The notes beneath the pieces are model-generated. The model did no database searches. It saw nothing but the letters and a program-made list of their open reading frames with translations, and was not told the DNA's origin. This document shows positions 31,118 through 39,809 of a stretch of 64,000 bases of DNA, in pieces. Position 1 is the stretch's first letter. Each line of letters begins with the position of its first letter. The translations under genes and the position numbers were made by a program. The DNA comes from JBGUXS01 sp045118155 (GTDB taxonomy: Bacteria > Pseudomonadota > Alphaproteobacteria > CAAHEQ01 > UBA3637): contig JBGUXS010000014.1 of assembly GCA_045118155.1 (NCBI GenBank), positions 24,900-88,899 on the forward strand, read 5' to 3'.

Positions 31118-32418
31118 TGTCGGCCCCTGATACAATTTACGCCTTAGCATCTGGGGCGGGTAAAGCCGGGGTGGCGGTGATCCGGATTTCGGGACCGGGG
31201 TGCCGACATGTGATTGATGTTTTAACCCCCCTTAAAAAAATTAAGCCCCGTTATGCGTATTTGACGACGTTGCAGTTCCAAGAAAAAAAATTAGATCAAG
31301 CGGTGGTCTTGTTTTTTGAAGGGCCAGCTAGTTTTACGGGGGAAGATGTTTTGGAATTGCACGTCCATGGGGGAACTGGGGTTTTGACATCTATCTTTGA
31401 GGCGTTGGCTAAAATTTCGGGATGTCGGCCGGCTCAAGCGGGGGAATTTTCAAGGCGGGCGGTTCTAAACGGGAAAATGGATTTGACTCAGGCCGAAGGG
31501 ATTATGGACCTGGTTAATGCCGAAACCGAAGCGCAACATAAACAAGCCCTTAGACAAGTCAATGGTGAATTAAAGGAACTCTTAGATTCTTGGCGGACCC
31601 AATTGGTACGTATCGGGGGATTCCTAGAGGCGTTCATTGATTTTCCCGAAGAAGATATCCCGTCCGAAAAAGAACAAATGATTGAGGAAAAATTGGGGAC
31701 GTTGCAAACGGCGATTTTGGATTATTTGGATGATCATCAAGGGGCCCAGCGGTTGCATGACGGGTTTAAAATTGTCTTGTGTGGGCATACAAATGTGGGG
31801 AAATCCAGTTTGTTGAATACCTTGATGAAACGGGAAATGGCGCTGGTTTCTTCTATCCCCGGAACGACCCGGGATGTGGTGGAAGGACACCTTGATATAG
31901 ATGGATTCCCCGTTATTTTATCAGATACAGCGGGTTTAAGGGCGTCAGGGGGTGTTTTAGAACGCCGGGGGATTGACAGGGCTAAGAAAGAAATCCAAGA
32001 TGCCGATTTGGTTTTACATTTAGTGGAAGCTAAAACCTATCCAAAGGTTGAAGAGCTCCCCGTGAAAGCGGACTTAATGTTGACGGTATGGACTAAGGCG
32101 GACTTACCCAATACGGTGCCGGCCGATGCGTTAAAGATTAGTACGAAAACCGGGGAAGGGGTAAGGGCATTGCTTCATCAGATCAGTCAGATTTTAAAAC
32201 GGCATTACGGGACACAGTCGCTGCTGACGCGTCAGCGCTATCGGGTCGCCCTGACCGATTGTGCCGCGGCGTTGGGACGGGCCCTAAAAAATAACGTGTT
32301 GGAATTAAAGGCCGAAGATATCCGTTTGGCCAGTAAAGCCATTGGACGGATTACGGGGCAAATTGAAACCGAAGAACTTTTGGATGTAATTTTTAAAGAA
32401 TTTTGTATTGGGAAATAA
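31117..32418 (+). CDS. mnmE: tRNA modification GTPase MnmE
   Basis: 433 residues. The N-terminal formyl-THF-binding domain begins APDTIYALASGAGKAGVAVIRISGPG. A helical domain surrounds the GTPase, whose motifs are GHTNVGKSSLLN, GTTRDVVEG, DTAGLR and TKAD. It ends in the conserved FCIGK, whose Cys is needed for activity. MnmE with MnmG makes xm5U34 in tRNA anticodons. Confidence 0.97.
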   Translation: MSAPDTIYALASGAGKAGVAVIRISGPGCRHVIDVLTPLKKIKPRYAYLTTLQFQEKKLDQAVVLFFEGPASFTGEDVLELHVHGGTGVLTSIFEALAKISGCRPAQAGEFSRRAVLNGKMDLTQAEGIMDLVNAETEAQHKQALRQVNGELKELLDSWRTQLVRIGGFLEAFIDFPEEDIPSEKEQMIEEKLGTLQTAILDYLDDHQGAQRLHDGFKIVLCGHTNVGKSSLLNTLMKREMALVSSIPGTTRDVVEGHLDIDGFPVILSDTAGLRASGGVLERRGIDRAKKEIQDADLVLHLVEAKTYPKVEELPVKADLMLTVWTKADLPNTVPADALKISTKTGEGVRALLHQISQILKRHYGTQSLLTRQRYRVALTDCAAALGRALKNNVLELKAEDIRLASKAIGRITGQIETEELLDVIFKEFCIGK

Positions 32419-32427
32419 ATACCCCCC

Positions 32428-32456
32428 TTTACTTTTATTTTTGGGTGCCCTATGTG
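32428..32456 (+). promoter_or_regulatory. Candidate promoter of the rubrerythrin gene
   Basis: TTTACT (32428-32433), a 17-bp spacer and TATGTG (32451-32456). The -10 match is modest. Confidence 0.4.
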
Positions 32457-32485
32457 ATAGACGTATTAAAACAAAGGGGGAAAAT

Positions 32486-33058
32486 ATGTCTGTTAAAGGA
32501 AGTCAAACCGAAAAAAACTTACTGGTGGCGTTTGCCGGGGAAGGGCAAGCTAGAAACCGATATACGTATTGGGCTAGTCAGGCGAAAAAAGAAGGGTTGG
32601 AACAAATCGCGGGGATTTTTGCCTTGACCGCTAATCAAGAAAAAGAACACGCCGAACGGTTTTTTAAGTTCTTGGAAGGTGGGGATTTAACCGTCAGTGG
32701 TACTTATCCCGCAGGGGTCATCAGCTCCACCCTTGAAAACCTACGGGAAGCTGCTAAAGGGGAAGATTATGAAGGGAATATCTTGTACCCCAGTTTTGCA
32801 GATGTTGCCGAACAAGAAGGGTTTAAAGAAATCGCGGATGTCTTTCGGTTTATTAGTGTGGCGGAACATGCCCATCAAGAACGATATGAAGATTTTGCTT
32901 TGAATTTGGAACAAGGCCTTGTGTTTAAACGCCCTAAAGAGGTTGTTTGGCAATGCCGAAATTGTGGATACACTGTAGTGGGAACCGAACCCCCAAAATT
33001 ATGCCCATCATGCGCCCATGCCCAAGGATACTTTGAATTAAAAATGCATAATTGGTAA
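32486..33058 (+). CDS. rbr: Rubrerythrin
   Basis: 190 residues. An N-terminal ferritin-like four-helix domain carries di-iron ligands in AFAGEGQARNRYTYW, NQEKEHAERFF and SVAEHAHQERYE. The C-terminal rubredoxin domain has two CxxC pairs, CRNCGY and CPSCA. Rubrerythrins reduce H2O2 in anaerobes using electrons from rubredoxin or NAD(P)H systems. The start is ATG 32486 with ribosome-binding site AAAGGGGG; an in-frame ATG overlapping mnmE is too early for the family. Together with the flavodiiron protein it suggests an oxygen-sensitive metabolism. Confidence 0.96.
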   Translation: MSVKGSQTEKNLLVAFAGEGQARNRYTYWASQAKKEGLEQIAGIFALTANQEKEHAERFFKFLEGGDLTVSGTYPAGVISSTLENLREAAKGEDYEGNILYPSFADVAEQEGFKEIADVFRFISVAEHAHQERYEDFALNLEQGLVFKRPKEVVWQCRNCGYTVVGTEPPKLCPSCAHAQGYFELKMHNW

Positions 33059-33216
33059 GAGGTAAAATCAGCATTGGTTGTTTGGGACAAGCGGAAGATG
33101 CCTGGACCTTGTGCACCGCACAAGGAGGCATGGCATTAAGCCCCTTGTGGGGCAACAATAAAACAACAGGTCACCCCTTTTTTGCGACAGCAAAAAAGGC
33201 ATGACAAGAAGATTAG
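33059..33216. other. Hairpin-rich intergenic region between rubrerythrin and smpB
   Basis: Three strong hairpins and no ORF: ATGCCT + CCTTGTGC with GCACAAGG + AGGCAT (33098-33131, one 3-nt bulge); GCCCC/GGGGC with a TTGT loop (33140-33153); CCTTTTTTGC/GCAAAAAAGG with a GACA loop (33176-33199). The two flanking genes converge here. None has a T-tail outside its stem, so they are not standard terminators. Confidence 0.6.
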
Positions 33217-33711
33217 TTAGCCACCCCGTTTATTATACGCGCTTAATACACGGCGTTTTTCAATGTTCCATTCGCGTTCTTTGATGGCGGCGCGCTTGTC
33301 GGCTAAGTTTTTCCCGATGGCTAAGGCTAATTTAATTTTGGCATGACCGTGCGTATCAAAAAACAATTCCATGGGAACGGCGGTTTGCCCTTTTTTCGCA
33401 ATCGCCCCACCGATTTTATGAAGTTCTTTTTTCGTCAGCAGTAATTTCCGTGGCCGATTGGGGGATGTTTTTACAAAACTTTTCCCGACGAATTCATACG
33501 GAACAATGTGGGCATTGACTAAGAATAATTCCCCGTCTTCTATAGACGCATAACTTTCGGCGATATTGGCCCGTCCCAAGCGCAACGACTTCACTTCTCC
33601 GCCGGTTAAAACTAGCCCAGCGGTGAACGTTTCTTGGATGATGTAATTAAAGCGCGCTTTTTTATTTTGCGCCACCATCCCCGTGGAAATCAGTTGCTTA
33701 CGATCAGTCAT
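33217..33711 (-). CDS. smpB: SsrA-binding protein SmpB
   Basis: 164 residues. SmpB delivers tmRNA to stalled ribosomes. Family segments: QNKKARFNYIIQETFTAGLVLTGGEVKSLRLGRANI, SPNRPRKLLLTKKEL, the PMELFF strand and the basic tail KRAAIKEREWNIEKRRVL. The start chosen is ATG 33711 (MTDRKQLIS), which gives the usual 12-16 residue arm and overlaps the upstream gene by 8 bp; a much earlier in-frame ATG at 33834 lies inside that gene. No clear ribosome-binding site is visible, consistent with translational coupling. Confidence 0.95.
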   Translation of the reverse strand: MTDRKQLISTGMVAQNKKARFNYIIQETFTAGLVLTGGEVKSLRLGRANIAESYASIEDGELFLVNAHIVPYEFVGKSFVKTSPNRPRKLLLTKKELHKIGGAIAKKGQTAVPMELFFDTHGHAKIKLALAIGKNLADKRAAIKEREWNIEKRRVLSAYNKRGG

Positions 33712-35089
33712 TTTGTTTATCAGGCGTTGTTCTAGTTGTGTTAGGTGTGTTAGATGCAGCACCAAGGGAACTTTCTGCACTCGCTGACGGTTGTGTATTT
33801 TGTCCTTGAGAGATATCAGCAGAGGCGTTGCCATTTTGTGGAGTAGTAGATGCTTGTGGTAGATTTTCCGAAGGTGTTCCCCCTTGGGCCTCTTCAGCTT
33901 TCCTTGCTTGTTGGCCTTCCCATATCTTCTTTGTCATCCCGAATGATAAAAGGCCAAGAGTGCCCCCTGCGATCCAAGCAATAACCTTTTTAGAATTTGT
34001 CGCCCAGGTTTCCTCCCCTGCTTTTTCTTTTTTGGACAGGAGCATACCTTTTACAATATTATAACCTGCGGTTACCCCTAAAGCCCCCGCAAGCCCACCA
34101 ATAAGGTTTGGATCATTAAAGTTAAAACCTGCTTGCTGGGGATTCTGGGGATTGTTGGAAGTTTCTGTGCCACCATCAGATGGGGACAACCAAGCCGCGA
34201 GAGCGTTTAATTTATTCCCTGCTGCCTGTCCGAAGTTCCAAATCCCTGTTCCTACTTCCCAAATGGCATAACCTGTTGGTGCAAGAACACCTACAACAGC
34301 AGCTCCCCCTGTGGCTTTCAGAAGTAATCCTTTTTTGGTCCATGCACAACTTAAAACTTTGAGAGATTTATCTCCTCCCCATTTTATCACTCTTCCACCC
34401 CAAAAAGCTTTTTGTGCTACATCTACAGAGCGACCAGAGCTTCGTGCTAATGCATTGACTTGTTCAGTTGCTTCCTGTATTGCAGCACCTACACTTTCTT
34501 TAGAAGACGCGGCGGCAATGCGTTCAGTGAGCTCTGCCCCTATATTATCAAGTTTAGCTCTTGCCTTAGTAGAAAGGCCGTCTCTAAATGCTTTCCGGAA
34601 ATCAGCACCTTGCTTTAGGACGCCTTCGGTAAAGAAATTTTCTAGTTGTTGTTCTGATAAGGATCGTTCTATTGTTTTTGCATCCTTTGATACTTTTTTG
34701 TAAAGATTTTTATGTTCTTTGAAAAAACGTTCTTCAAGGAGTTCTCTTTCATACGAATCTTGTGTTGCATTTATTTTTTTTGTATACTCATTAAAAAGTC
34801 GTTCTTCTTTATCCTCAAAGCTTTTTAGATAGCTCCCTTCAGCAGTAGCAAGATCCAATTGGGCGGTTTTATAAGTCGTTGCTTGATCTGCATGCTTTTC
34901 CACATTTTTAGAGGTGTCTCTTCCTTTTTGAGCTAACTTTTGCCCCCGACTTTTAGTTTTTTGGAGGTTTTTCCCCGCTTTTGTTGCTTTTGGCGCTGTT
35001 TTTTTAATATCCCTGAGAAAGGTAGCCGCACTCGCCGCTTCTTTTTCTCCTAATCCGAGAAAGCGTAAAAAGGTTTTTGGCTCAGGCAT
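33704..35089 (-). CDS. Coiled-coil membrane protein of unknown family (461 aa)
   Basis: I do not recognise this family. Residues 1-70 are very basic (repeated KKTAPKATKAGK, KTKSRGQK); 80-230 are helical and charged, probably coiled coil. Hydrophobic segments lie at about 254-278, 328-350 and 369-386. A hydrophilic loop at 303-325 and the C-terminal 65 residues are rich in Asn, Gln, Ser, Thr and Pro. No signal peptide. It is divergently transcribed from an equally unknown 775-residue protein and ends inside smpB's start. The linked, divergent arrangement suggests a functional pair, perhaps a secreted or membrane-bound factor and its partner, but this is a guess. Confidence 0.7.
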   Translation of the reverse strand: MPEPKTFLRFLGLGEKEAASAATFLRDIKKTAPKATKAGKNLQKTKSRGQKLAQKGRDTSKNVEKHADQATTYKTAQLDLATAEGSYLKSFEDKEERLFNEYTKKINATQDSYERELLEERFFKEHKNLYKKVSKDAKTIERSLSEQQLENFFTEGVLKQGADFRKAFRDGLSTKARAKLDNIGAELTERIAAASSKESVGAAIQEATEQVNALARSSGRSVDVAQKAFWGGRVIKWGGDKSLKVLSCAWTKKGLLLKATGGAAVVGVLAPTGYAIWEVGTGIWNFGQAAGNKLNALAAWLSPSDGGTETSNNPQNPQQAGFNFNDPNLIGGLAGALGVTAGYNIVKGMLLSKKEKAGEETWATNSKKVIAWIAGGTLGLLSFGMTKKIWEGQQARKAEEAQGGTPSENLPQASTTPQNGNASADISQGQNTQPSASAESSLGAASNTPNTTRTTPDKQND

Positions 35090-35122
35090 CTTAATCTCCT
35101 TTCGTGTTATATGTCTCCCGTG

Positions 35123-35151
35123 AAAGTATCATGTTTTAGCAGAATTGTCAA
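35123..35151 (-). promoter_or_regulatory. Promoter of the 461-residue protein gene
   Basis: On the minus strand, TTGACA (35151-35146), a 17-bp spacer and TACTTT (35128-35123). The -35 box is consensus; the exact -10 is uncertain. Confidence 0.5.
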
Positions 35152-35158
35152 AAAAATA

Positions 35159-35187
35159 TTGTCTATTATCTTTTGGTTTGATATGAT
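35159..35187 (+). promoter_or_regulatory. Promoter of the 775-residue protein gene
   Basis: TTGTCT (35159-35164), a 17-bp spacer and TATGAT (35182-35187). It lies back to back with the minus-strand promoter, 7 bp apart. Confidence 0.6.
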
Positions 35188-35215
35188 AAAATCAAAGTTA
35201 AACGAAAGGTGAGCT

Positions 35216-37543
35216 ATGACATTGCAAGAAATTTGGGATTCTATAGGCGAGTTTTTTAAAAGTATTTGGACATATTTTTTTGGGGAGAAAAAACAACAAA
35301 GTTCTGCCCCAGAAAATTTTTCAAATCTCCCGAGTAGATTTGAGGATATCCCGTTGGATGATAAAGCACAAGATATGATAGATGTCACCCTAGACGCTTT
35401 GCCGGAAGCTAAGCAGGATGTTGAAGTCATTGAGCATGCCTTACCTTGGGTTGAAAATGCTTCAATGGATGCACAAGTGGCGGGAATGGGGGTGCAAGGT
35501 GTTTCTTCTATTGGGAAAAAAGTGAGTTCTGAAGGGGTCAAGGGTGCTGAAAAGATAGCCGAAAAAGGGGCAAAAAGGGGTTTGGGGTGTGTAATTGAAA
35601 ACGGAGTTATGAAACCTTTGTTTGGATTTGATGCCGCCTGGCAAGGATATAGGGCGATGGAGTTATACCAACAAGGACATGCACGACAAGGAGATTTTGA
35701 GGCAGCTTCCGCAATAGCATGGGGGGCTGCGGCTGCTTATGGATGGGCGTTTACCCCCGCTTTGTTAATAACGGCTACAGAAGTGGGGATTGATAGATTT
35801 AATGCTGCCCAACGAAAGGGGTATGTTCAGAAAAACACACCCTTAGAAGAACAAAGAAGGGCGTTAAAATGTTATTTTATTGAATCTTGTCAGCAACAAC
35901 AAGAAGAAAAACAGTTGGCGATAGAATGGGGGCTTTGGACAGCAGAACAAGAGAAAGCTTGGCGATCAGAACAAGGGGTAAATGCGTATGCCCATGTTGC
36001 TTTACCCGAGAATATCCGACAACAATTGTATGCAAAATTGGCGGAGTTAGGTGAGAGAGGCGAGGCCATCCCTCTTACAAAAGAAAAACGATTGCTTTCC
36101 TTTTGGAACTATCAAGAAATGGTGCGTAATACCGATATTGATCTGGACAAGGAAGCGGGAAATATACAGGAGTCAGCCTATAATGATCCAAATCGGTGGT
36201 GGAATAAAGCGTTTTTCTGGCGTTCTAGTGCAGAGGCGTTTAATAAGGCTAATAAAGATCCGCGTGCAATGTCCCCCGCAGAACAGGAGGCCCTAGCCCT
36301 TTCTAAACGAGAGTATGATGTTGCCGTGATGCTAGGGATAAGAGAAAATGTGATTCCCCCAGGGGAAATGAAATTATCCCATGAAGAACGATTGGTGTTA
36401 TATAAAAAAGTGGGGATACTTCAAGGGGATGTTATTTCACATGCAGATGAAGAAAAGTTTAAGTGCCTTGAAACAATTCCACGAGACCAAATTCATATTA
36501 CTTTACGTGTAAAATCTTCTTTATTTGAATGTGAAGAATATGCTAAATCGGAATTAATTAAAAAATATACAAAGAGTGAGCTTAAAACAATTCCATCCAC
36601 ATATCAAGGTGGTATGCCACAACAAGTAACTGTAACACATATCCCTAAAGAAAAAGATCTTAAACCAGAAGAAGTTCGTGCTTTGGCAGAAGAGACAAAA
36701 TTGCAAGCAATGGCAGACCCGTTGGGGTTAGAACCCGAAGAACTCATTGCATATTTTAAGGGAAAATATGCTGATCCCTTAAAAAATCTTTCAGAGGCGG
36801 AAAAAGAAGCAAAAGTCAAGAGTATACTGGTAACTTCCAATGATATTATCTTAAGACCTGATGGAGAAATGACGTTAGATCCGCCTTTTGAAAGTGTTTT
36901 TTCGCGTCAACAGAAAGAGATTGCAGAACAGAAGAAAATAGATGATCAATTTAAGGGAAGTAGAATTAAAGGGGCCGTTTTACTTAATGACACTGGAACC
37001 CCAGTTTATGTGGGGGTGGATACGTCTATGAAAAATGAAGGGGTGCTACTTATTGCTTCGGATAAAAAACTAGAGCAACCAAATGATCACGAAGTCATGT
37101 GGGTAGGGGGATCTATCAGATTTAACAAAAAAAATAGTCCTTACTCAGTAACGTGTAACGGCGTTGATTATCAGGTCGTAGAAATGGAAGATGTTGCCGA
37201 AATGCGCTTGGATGGGTCTGCAATTAAGAATATTGGGTGTCAGTTGCCCCCAGCTGTTTGGCAATTTTGGAGAAGAGGAGAGCTACAACAGGATCCAATC
37301 TATTATTTAAATGGACGGTCTATCTTTTCATCAGGTCCTCATATTTTGGAAAATAGTTCTGTTTTGGAAGGGTTGAATTTGAAGAAAAAACAGAAAGTAG
37401 GGGAAAATCCAGGACAAAAACCAAAGGATGAATTAATAAACAATGACCAACAAGGAGCAGGGGCCCTAAGAAAGGCACAAGAATCCTCAACGATGAATGG
37501 AACCCCAACCAATCAAAAAGATAAAACTACCCCTCTTTACTGA
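35216..37543 (+). CDS. Large protein of unknown family (775 aa)
   Basis: No recognised domain. The N-terminus is an amphipathic aromatic helix (LQEIWDSIGEFFKSIWTYFF, 3-22), followed by an acidic linker. A Gly/Ala-rich stretch with a hydrophobic segment lies around residues 160-192 (ASAIAWGAAAAYGWAFTPALL), then a long charged, mostly helical region with many Gln and Glu. Residues about 570-720 look beta-rich (GAVLLNDTGTPVYVGVDTS, VMWVGGSIRF, DYQVVEMEDVAEMRL), and the tail is Gln/Asn/Lys-rich. No signal peptide. The ribosome-binding site AAAGGTGAG precedes ATG 35216. The 3' end overlaps convergent grpE by 17 bp. The layout recalls large effector or toxin proteins, without proof. Confidence 0.7.
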   Translation: MTLQEIWDSIGEFFKSIWTYFFGEKKQQSSAPENFSNLPSRFEDIPLDDKAQDMIDVTLDALPEAKQDVEVIEHALPWVENASMDAQVAGMGVQGVSSIGKKVSSEGVKGAEKIAEKGAKRGLGCVIENGVMKPLFGFDAAWQGYRAMELYQQGHARQGDFEAASAIAWGAAAAYGWAFTPALLITATEVGIDRFNAAQRKGYVQKNTPLEEQRRALKCYFIESCQQQQEEKQLAIEWGLWTAEQEKAWRSEQGVNAYAHVALPENIRQQLYAKLAELGERGEAIPLTKEKRLLSFWNYQEMVRNTDIDLDKEAGNIQESAYNDPNRWWNKAFFWRSSAEAFNKANKDPRAMSPAEQEALALSKREYDVAVMLGIRENVIPPGEMKLSHEERLVLYKKVGILQGDVISHADEEKFKCLETIPRDQIHITLRVKSSLFECEEYAKSELIKKYTKSELKTIPSTYQGGMPQQVTVTHIPKEKDLKPEEVRALAEETKLQAMADPLGLEPEELIAYFKGKYADPLKNLSEAEKEAKVKSILVTSNDIILRPDGEMTLDPPFESVFSRQQKEIAEQKKIDDQFKGSRIKGAVLLNDTGTPVYVGVDTSMKNEGVLLIASDKKLEQPNDHEVMWVGGSIRFNKKNSPYSVTCNGVDYQVVEMEDVAEMRLDGSAIKNIGCQLPPAVWQFWRRGELQQDPIYYLNGRSIFSSGPHILENSSVLEGLNLKKKQKVGENPGQKPKDELINNDQQGAGALRKAQESSTMNGTPTNQKDKTTPLY

Positions 37544-38063
37544 CCACGACCATGGCTTCGCGCAGGACTCGGTCGCCGTGGATGGTATAGCCCGCTTGTA
37601 ATTCTTGAACAATGGTGCCAGCGGGTTTTTCTTTATCTGGGACTTCTTGGACAACTTTGTGATAGTAGGGGTCAAAGATTTGGCCTAAACATGCCATCCG
37701 TTCAATGCCGTGTGCTTTTAAAACAGACGTAAATTGTTTTAAGGTCATTTCAATCCCAACGACTAAATTTTTCCAGACACCTTCTTGTTTTTCTGGCACA
37801 CAAGCCAAGGCCCCTTCCAAACAATCAATAACGGGAAGTAAATCCTTGGCAAAGCCGGCATTGGCAAACTTAGCCGTTTTTTCCATATCAATTTGGGTGC
37901 GTTTACGCACGTTTTCCATTTCAGCCACCGCCCGCAGGGCTTTATCTTTCCATTCTTCCACTTGGGCTTGCAGGGTTTCTATGACTTCGGTATTAGAAAT
38001 TTCGGGGGCCTTTTGTTCGGTTTTGCCCTCTTTTTCAAGATGTTTTTCTTCTTTTTTAGACAT
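37527..38063 (-). CDS. grpE: Nucleotide exchange factor GrpE
   Basis: 178 residues. GrpE releases ADP from DnaK. The long N-terminal coiled coil contains EMENVRKRTQIDMEKTAKFA and the C-terminal beta-wing FDPYYHKVVQEVPDKEKPAGTIVQELQAGYTIHGDRVLREAMVVVSK, both standard. Ribosome-binding site TAGGAGGA precedes ATG 38063. It is divergent from rph; hrcA, its frequent neighbour, is not here. Confidence 0.96.
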   Translation of the reverse strand: MSKKEEKHLEKEGKTEQKAPEISNTEVIETLQAQVEEWKDKALRAVAEMENVRKRTQIDMEKTAKFANAGFAKDLLPVIDCLEGALACVPEKQEGVWKNLVVGIEMTLKQFTSVLKAHGIERMACLGQIFDPYYHKVVQEVPDKEKPAGTIVQELQAGYTIHGDRVLREAMVVVSKEG

Positions 38064-38087
38064 GAACGAATCCTCCTATTACTATAC

Positions 38088-38116
38088 TATTTAATGTAGG
38101 GTTTATGAAAAATCAA
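38088..38116 (-). promoter_or_regulatory. Candidate promoter of grpE
   Basis: On the minus strand, TTGATT (38116-38111), a 17-bp spacer and TAAATA (38093-38088). No CIRCE element or sigma32-type box is evident. Confidence 0.45.
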
Positions 38117-38124
38117 GGTAAAGA

Positions 38125-38152
38125 TTGTTTTTTTTGAAAAATATGCTATGAT
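38125..38152 (+). promoter_or_regulatory. Promoter of rph-trmB
   Basis: TTGTTT (38125-38130), a 16-bp spacer and TATGAT (38147-38152). Confidence 0.5.
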
Positions 38153-38172
38153 AAAAAGCGAAAGGATACGTC

Positions 38173-38907
38173 ATGAAAAGATATGCAGATCGTTCAGAAC
38201 AAAAAATGCGTCCCGTCAGCTTAACATTGGATGCGAATAAGTATGCCGAAGGGTCATGCTTGATTAGTTTCGGGGATACACGGGTCATGTGTACGGCTTC
38301 GGTGGAAGAAAAGGTTCCTGCTTGGTTAAAAGGCACTAAGCAAGGGTGGGTAACGGCCGAATATGGTATGTTGCCTAGATCTACGGCACAACGAATGGAC
38401 CGCGAAGCCAAAAAAGGACAGGGGGGACGAACCCATGAAATTCAACGTCTTATCGGTCGGGCTTTACGGGCTGGGGTGGATTTGACGGTATTGGATGGGT
38501 TAACGATTCACATTGATTGTGATGTGATTCAAGCCGATGGGGGAACACGCACGGCCTCTATCACCGGTGGATTTATGGCCTTGTATTTGGCGTGTCAAAA
38601 ATTGGTAGAACGGGGACGAATTCCTACGTTGCCGATAACACATTTTGTAGCGGCGATTTCCTGTGGTATGGTGGATGGTTCGGCACTGCTTGATTTAGAT
38701 TATTCGGAAGATTCCCGGGCCGAAACAGATGCAAATTTCGTGTTTTTGGATACTGGGACTTTGGTAGAAGCCCAAGCCACCGCCGAACATCGGCCGTTTT
38801 CAAAGGAAGAATTTTTAACCCTTTTTGATTTGGCCGATAAGGCAACAAAAGAATTGATTGCTTTGCAAAAGAAAACGCTTTTGTTGCGATCTACGGGGGA
38901 AAAATGA
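38173..38907 (+). CDS. rph: Ribonuclease PH
   Basis: 244 residues. A phosphorolytic 3'-5' exonuclease that trims tRNA 3' ends. Family motifs: [62 protein letters not shown], and the active-site [18 protein letters not shown]. Ribosome-binding site AAAGGA. The stop overlaps the start of trmB (ATGA). Confidence 0.97.
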   Translation: MKRYADRSEQKMRPVSLTLDANKYAEGSCLISFGDTRVMCTASVEEKVPAWLKGTKQGWVTAEYGMLPRSTAQRMDREAKKGQGGRTHEIQRLIGRALRAGVDLTVLDGLTIHIDCDVIQADGGTRTASITGGFMALYLACQKLVERGRIPTLPITHFVAAISCGMVDGSALLDLDYSEDSRAETDANFVFLDTGTLVEAQATAEHRPFSKEEFLTLFDLADKATKELIALQKKTLLLRSTGEK

Positions 38908-39599
38908 CCTTTATTCGGTTTTATGGCCGACGGAAAAATAAGCCTTTGCGCCCTTCACGTGAAATACTGATGGACTCGTTGTTGCCAAAACTTCTTCTTC
39001 CCAAAGAAGGGGCTTATGATTTTTCTAAGATGTTTCCGAATAAAAAAGAAATTTGGTTAGAAGTTGGTTTTGGGGGCGGGGAACATTTTGCGGCGTTATG
39101 CCGAAGTTATCCCGATATTGGTTTTATTGGGGCAGAACCATTTATTAACGGGGTGGCATCGCTTTTGGCACATTTAAATGGATCCCATGAAGCCCCTGGG
39201 ACATATACAGATTTAGCCCCTGAATATGTCCCTAATATGCGTATTTATCCCGATGATATTCGCCAAGTTTTCCCCTTGTTTCCCAAAGAAAGTTTATCAC
39301 GGATCTTCGTGCTATATCCTGATCCATGGCCCAAAGCCCGGCATGCAGGGCGGCGCTTTATGAATGTGGAAAATTTAAAAACATTGGCGGCGTTATTGAA
39401 AAAGGGTGGGCAAATTGATTTGGCGACCGATATGCCTTTTTATATGGATTTTGCCGTGGAACAGGCCGAATTATCGGGTTTATTTACATTGACGGGGGTT
39501 CAAACAACGCCCCCGAAAGATTGGATAACCACGCGGTATGAACAAAAGGCGTTAGCAGCAGGACGCACCCCACTTTATACCCATTTCATTAAAAAATAA
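38904..39599 (+). CDS. trmB: tRNA (guanine-N7-)-methyltransferase TrmB
   Basis: 231 residues; makes m7G46 in tRNA. SAM-binding [14 protein letters not shown] near 50-63, [31 protein letters not shown] and [22 protein letters not shown] are all TrmB hallmarks. It is coupled to rph by an ATGA overlap and followed by a terminator. Confidence 0.97.
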   Translation: MTFIRFYGRRKNKPLRPSREILMDSLLPKLLLPKEGAYDFSKMFPNKKEIWLEVGFGGGEHFAALCRSYPDIGFIGAEPFINGVASLLAHLNGSHEAPGTYTDLAPEYVPNMRIYPDDIRQVFPLFPKESLSRIFVLYPDPWPKARHAGRRFMNVENLKTLAALLKKGGQIDLATDMPFYMDFAVEQAELSGLFTLTGVQTTPPKDWITTRYEQKALAAGRTPLYTHFIKK

Positions 39600-39600
39600 A

Positions 39601-39627
39601 AAAAGCCCCCTGATATAGGGGGATTTT
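39601..39627. terminator. Bidirectional terminator between trmB and tRNA-Leu
   Basis: Stem CCCCC (39606-39610) and GGGGG (39618-39622), loop TGATATA, with A's before and T's after, so it can stop both trmB and the convergent tRNA-Leu transcript. Confidence 0.75.
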
Positions 39628-39630
39628 AAT

Positions 39631-39715
39631 TGGTGCGATCGAGAAGACTTGAACTTCCACGGATTGCTCCACAGCGACCTCAACGCTGCGCGTCTACCAA
39701 TTCCGCCACGACCGC
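39631..39715 (-). tRNA. tRNA-Leu (GAG)
   Basis: 85 nt. Acceptor stem GCGGTCG/CGATCGC, discriminator A and an encoded CCA at the 3' end (39633-39631). D-arm GGCGGAATTGGTAGACGC, anticodon GAG (39681-39679), a long leucine-type variable arm and T-loop AGTTCAAGTCT. It reads CUC and CUU codons; it does not decode the CTA codons of the leader at 5638. Confidence 0.97.
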
Positions 39716-39731
39716 TTATGAAGACCCATTC

Positions 39732-39760
39732 AGTATACTTAATTTTTTCCTTTTTTTCAA
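39732..39760 (-). promoter_or_regulatory. Promoter of tRNA-Leu
   Basis: On the minus strand, TTGAAA (39760-39755), a 17-bp spacer and TATACT (39737-39732). Confidence 0.75.
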
Positions 39761-39809
39761 GTAAAAAATGTTTTGGCCCCCTGATCGCACCATTTAAGAC
39801 GTTATGTCT

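Noticed and set aside
33059..33216. tmRNA (ssrA) next to smpB
   Set aside because: No T-arm of the GGTTCGAATCC type, no tRNA-like acceptor with CCA and no degradation-tag ORF could be found in the region.
34311..34703. 130-codon plus-strand ORF inside the 461-residue gene
   Set aside because: Shadow frame of a well-supported minus-strand gene; no promoter or ribosome-binding site.
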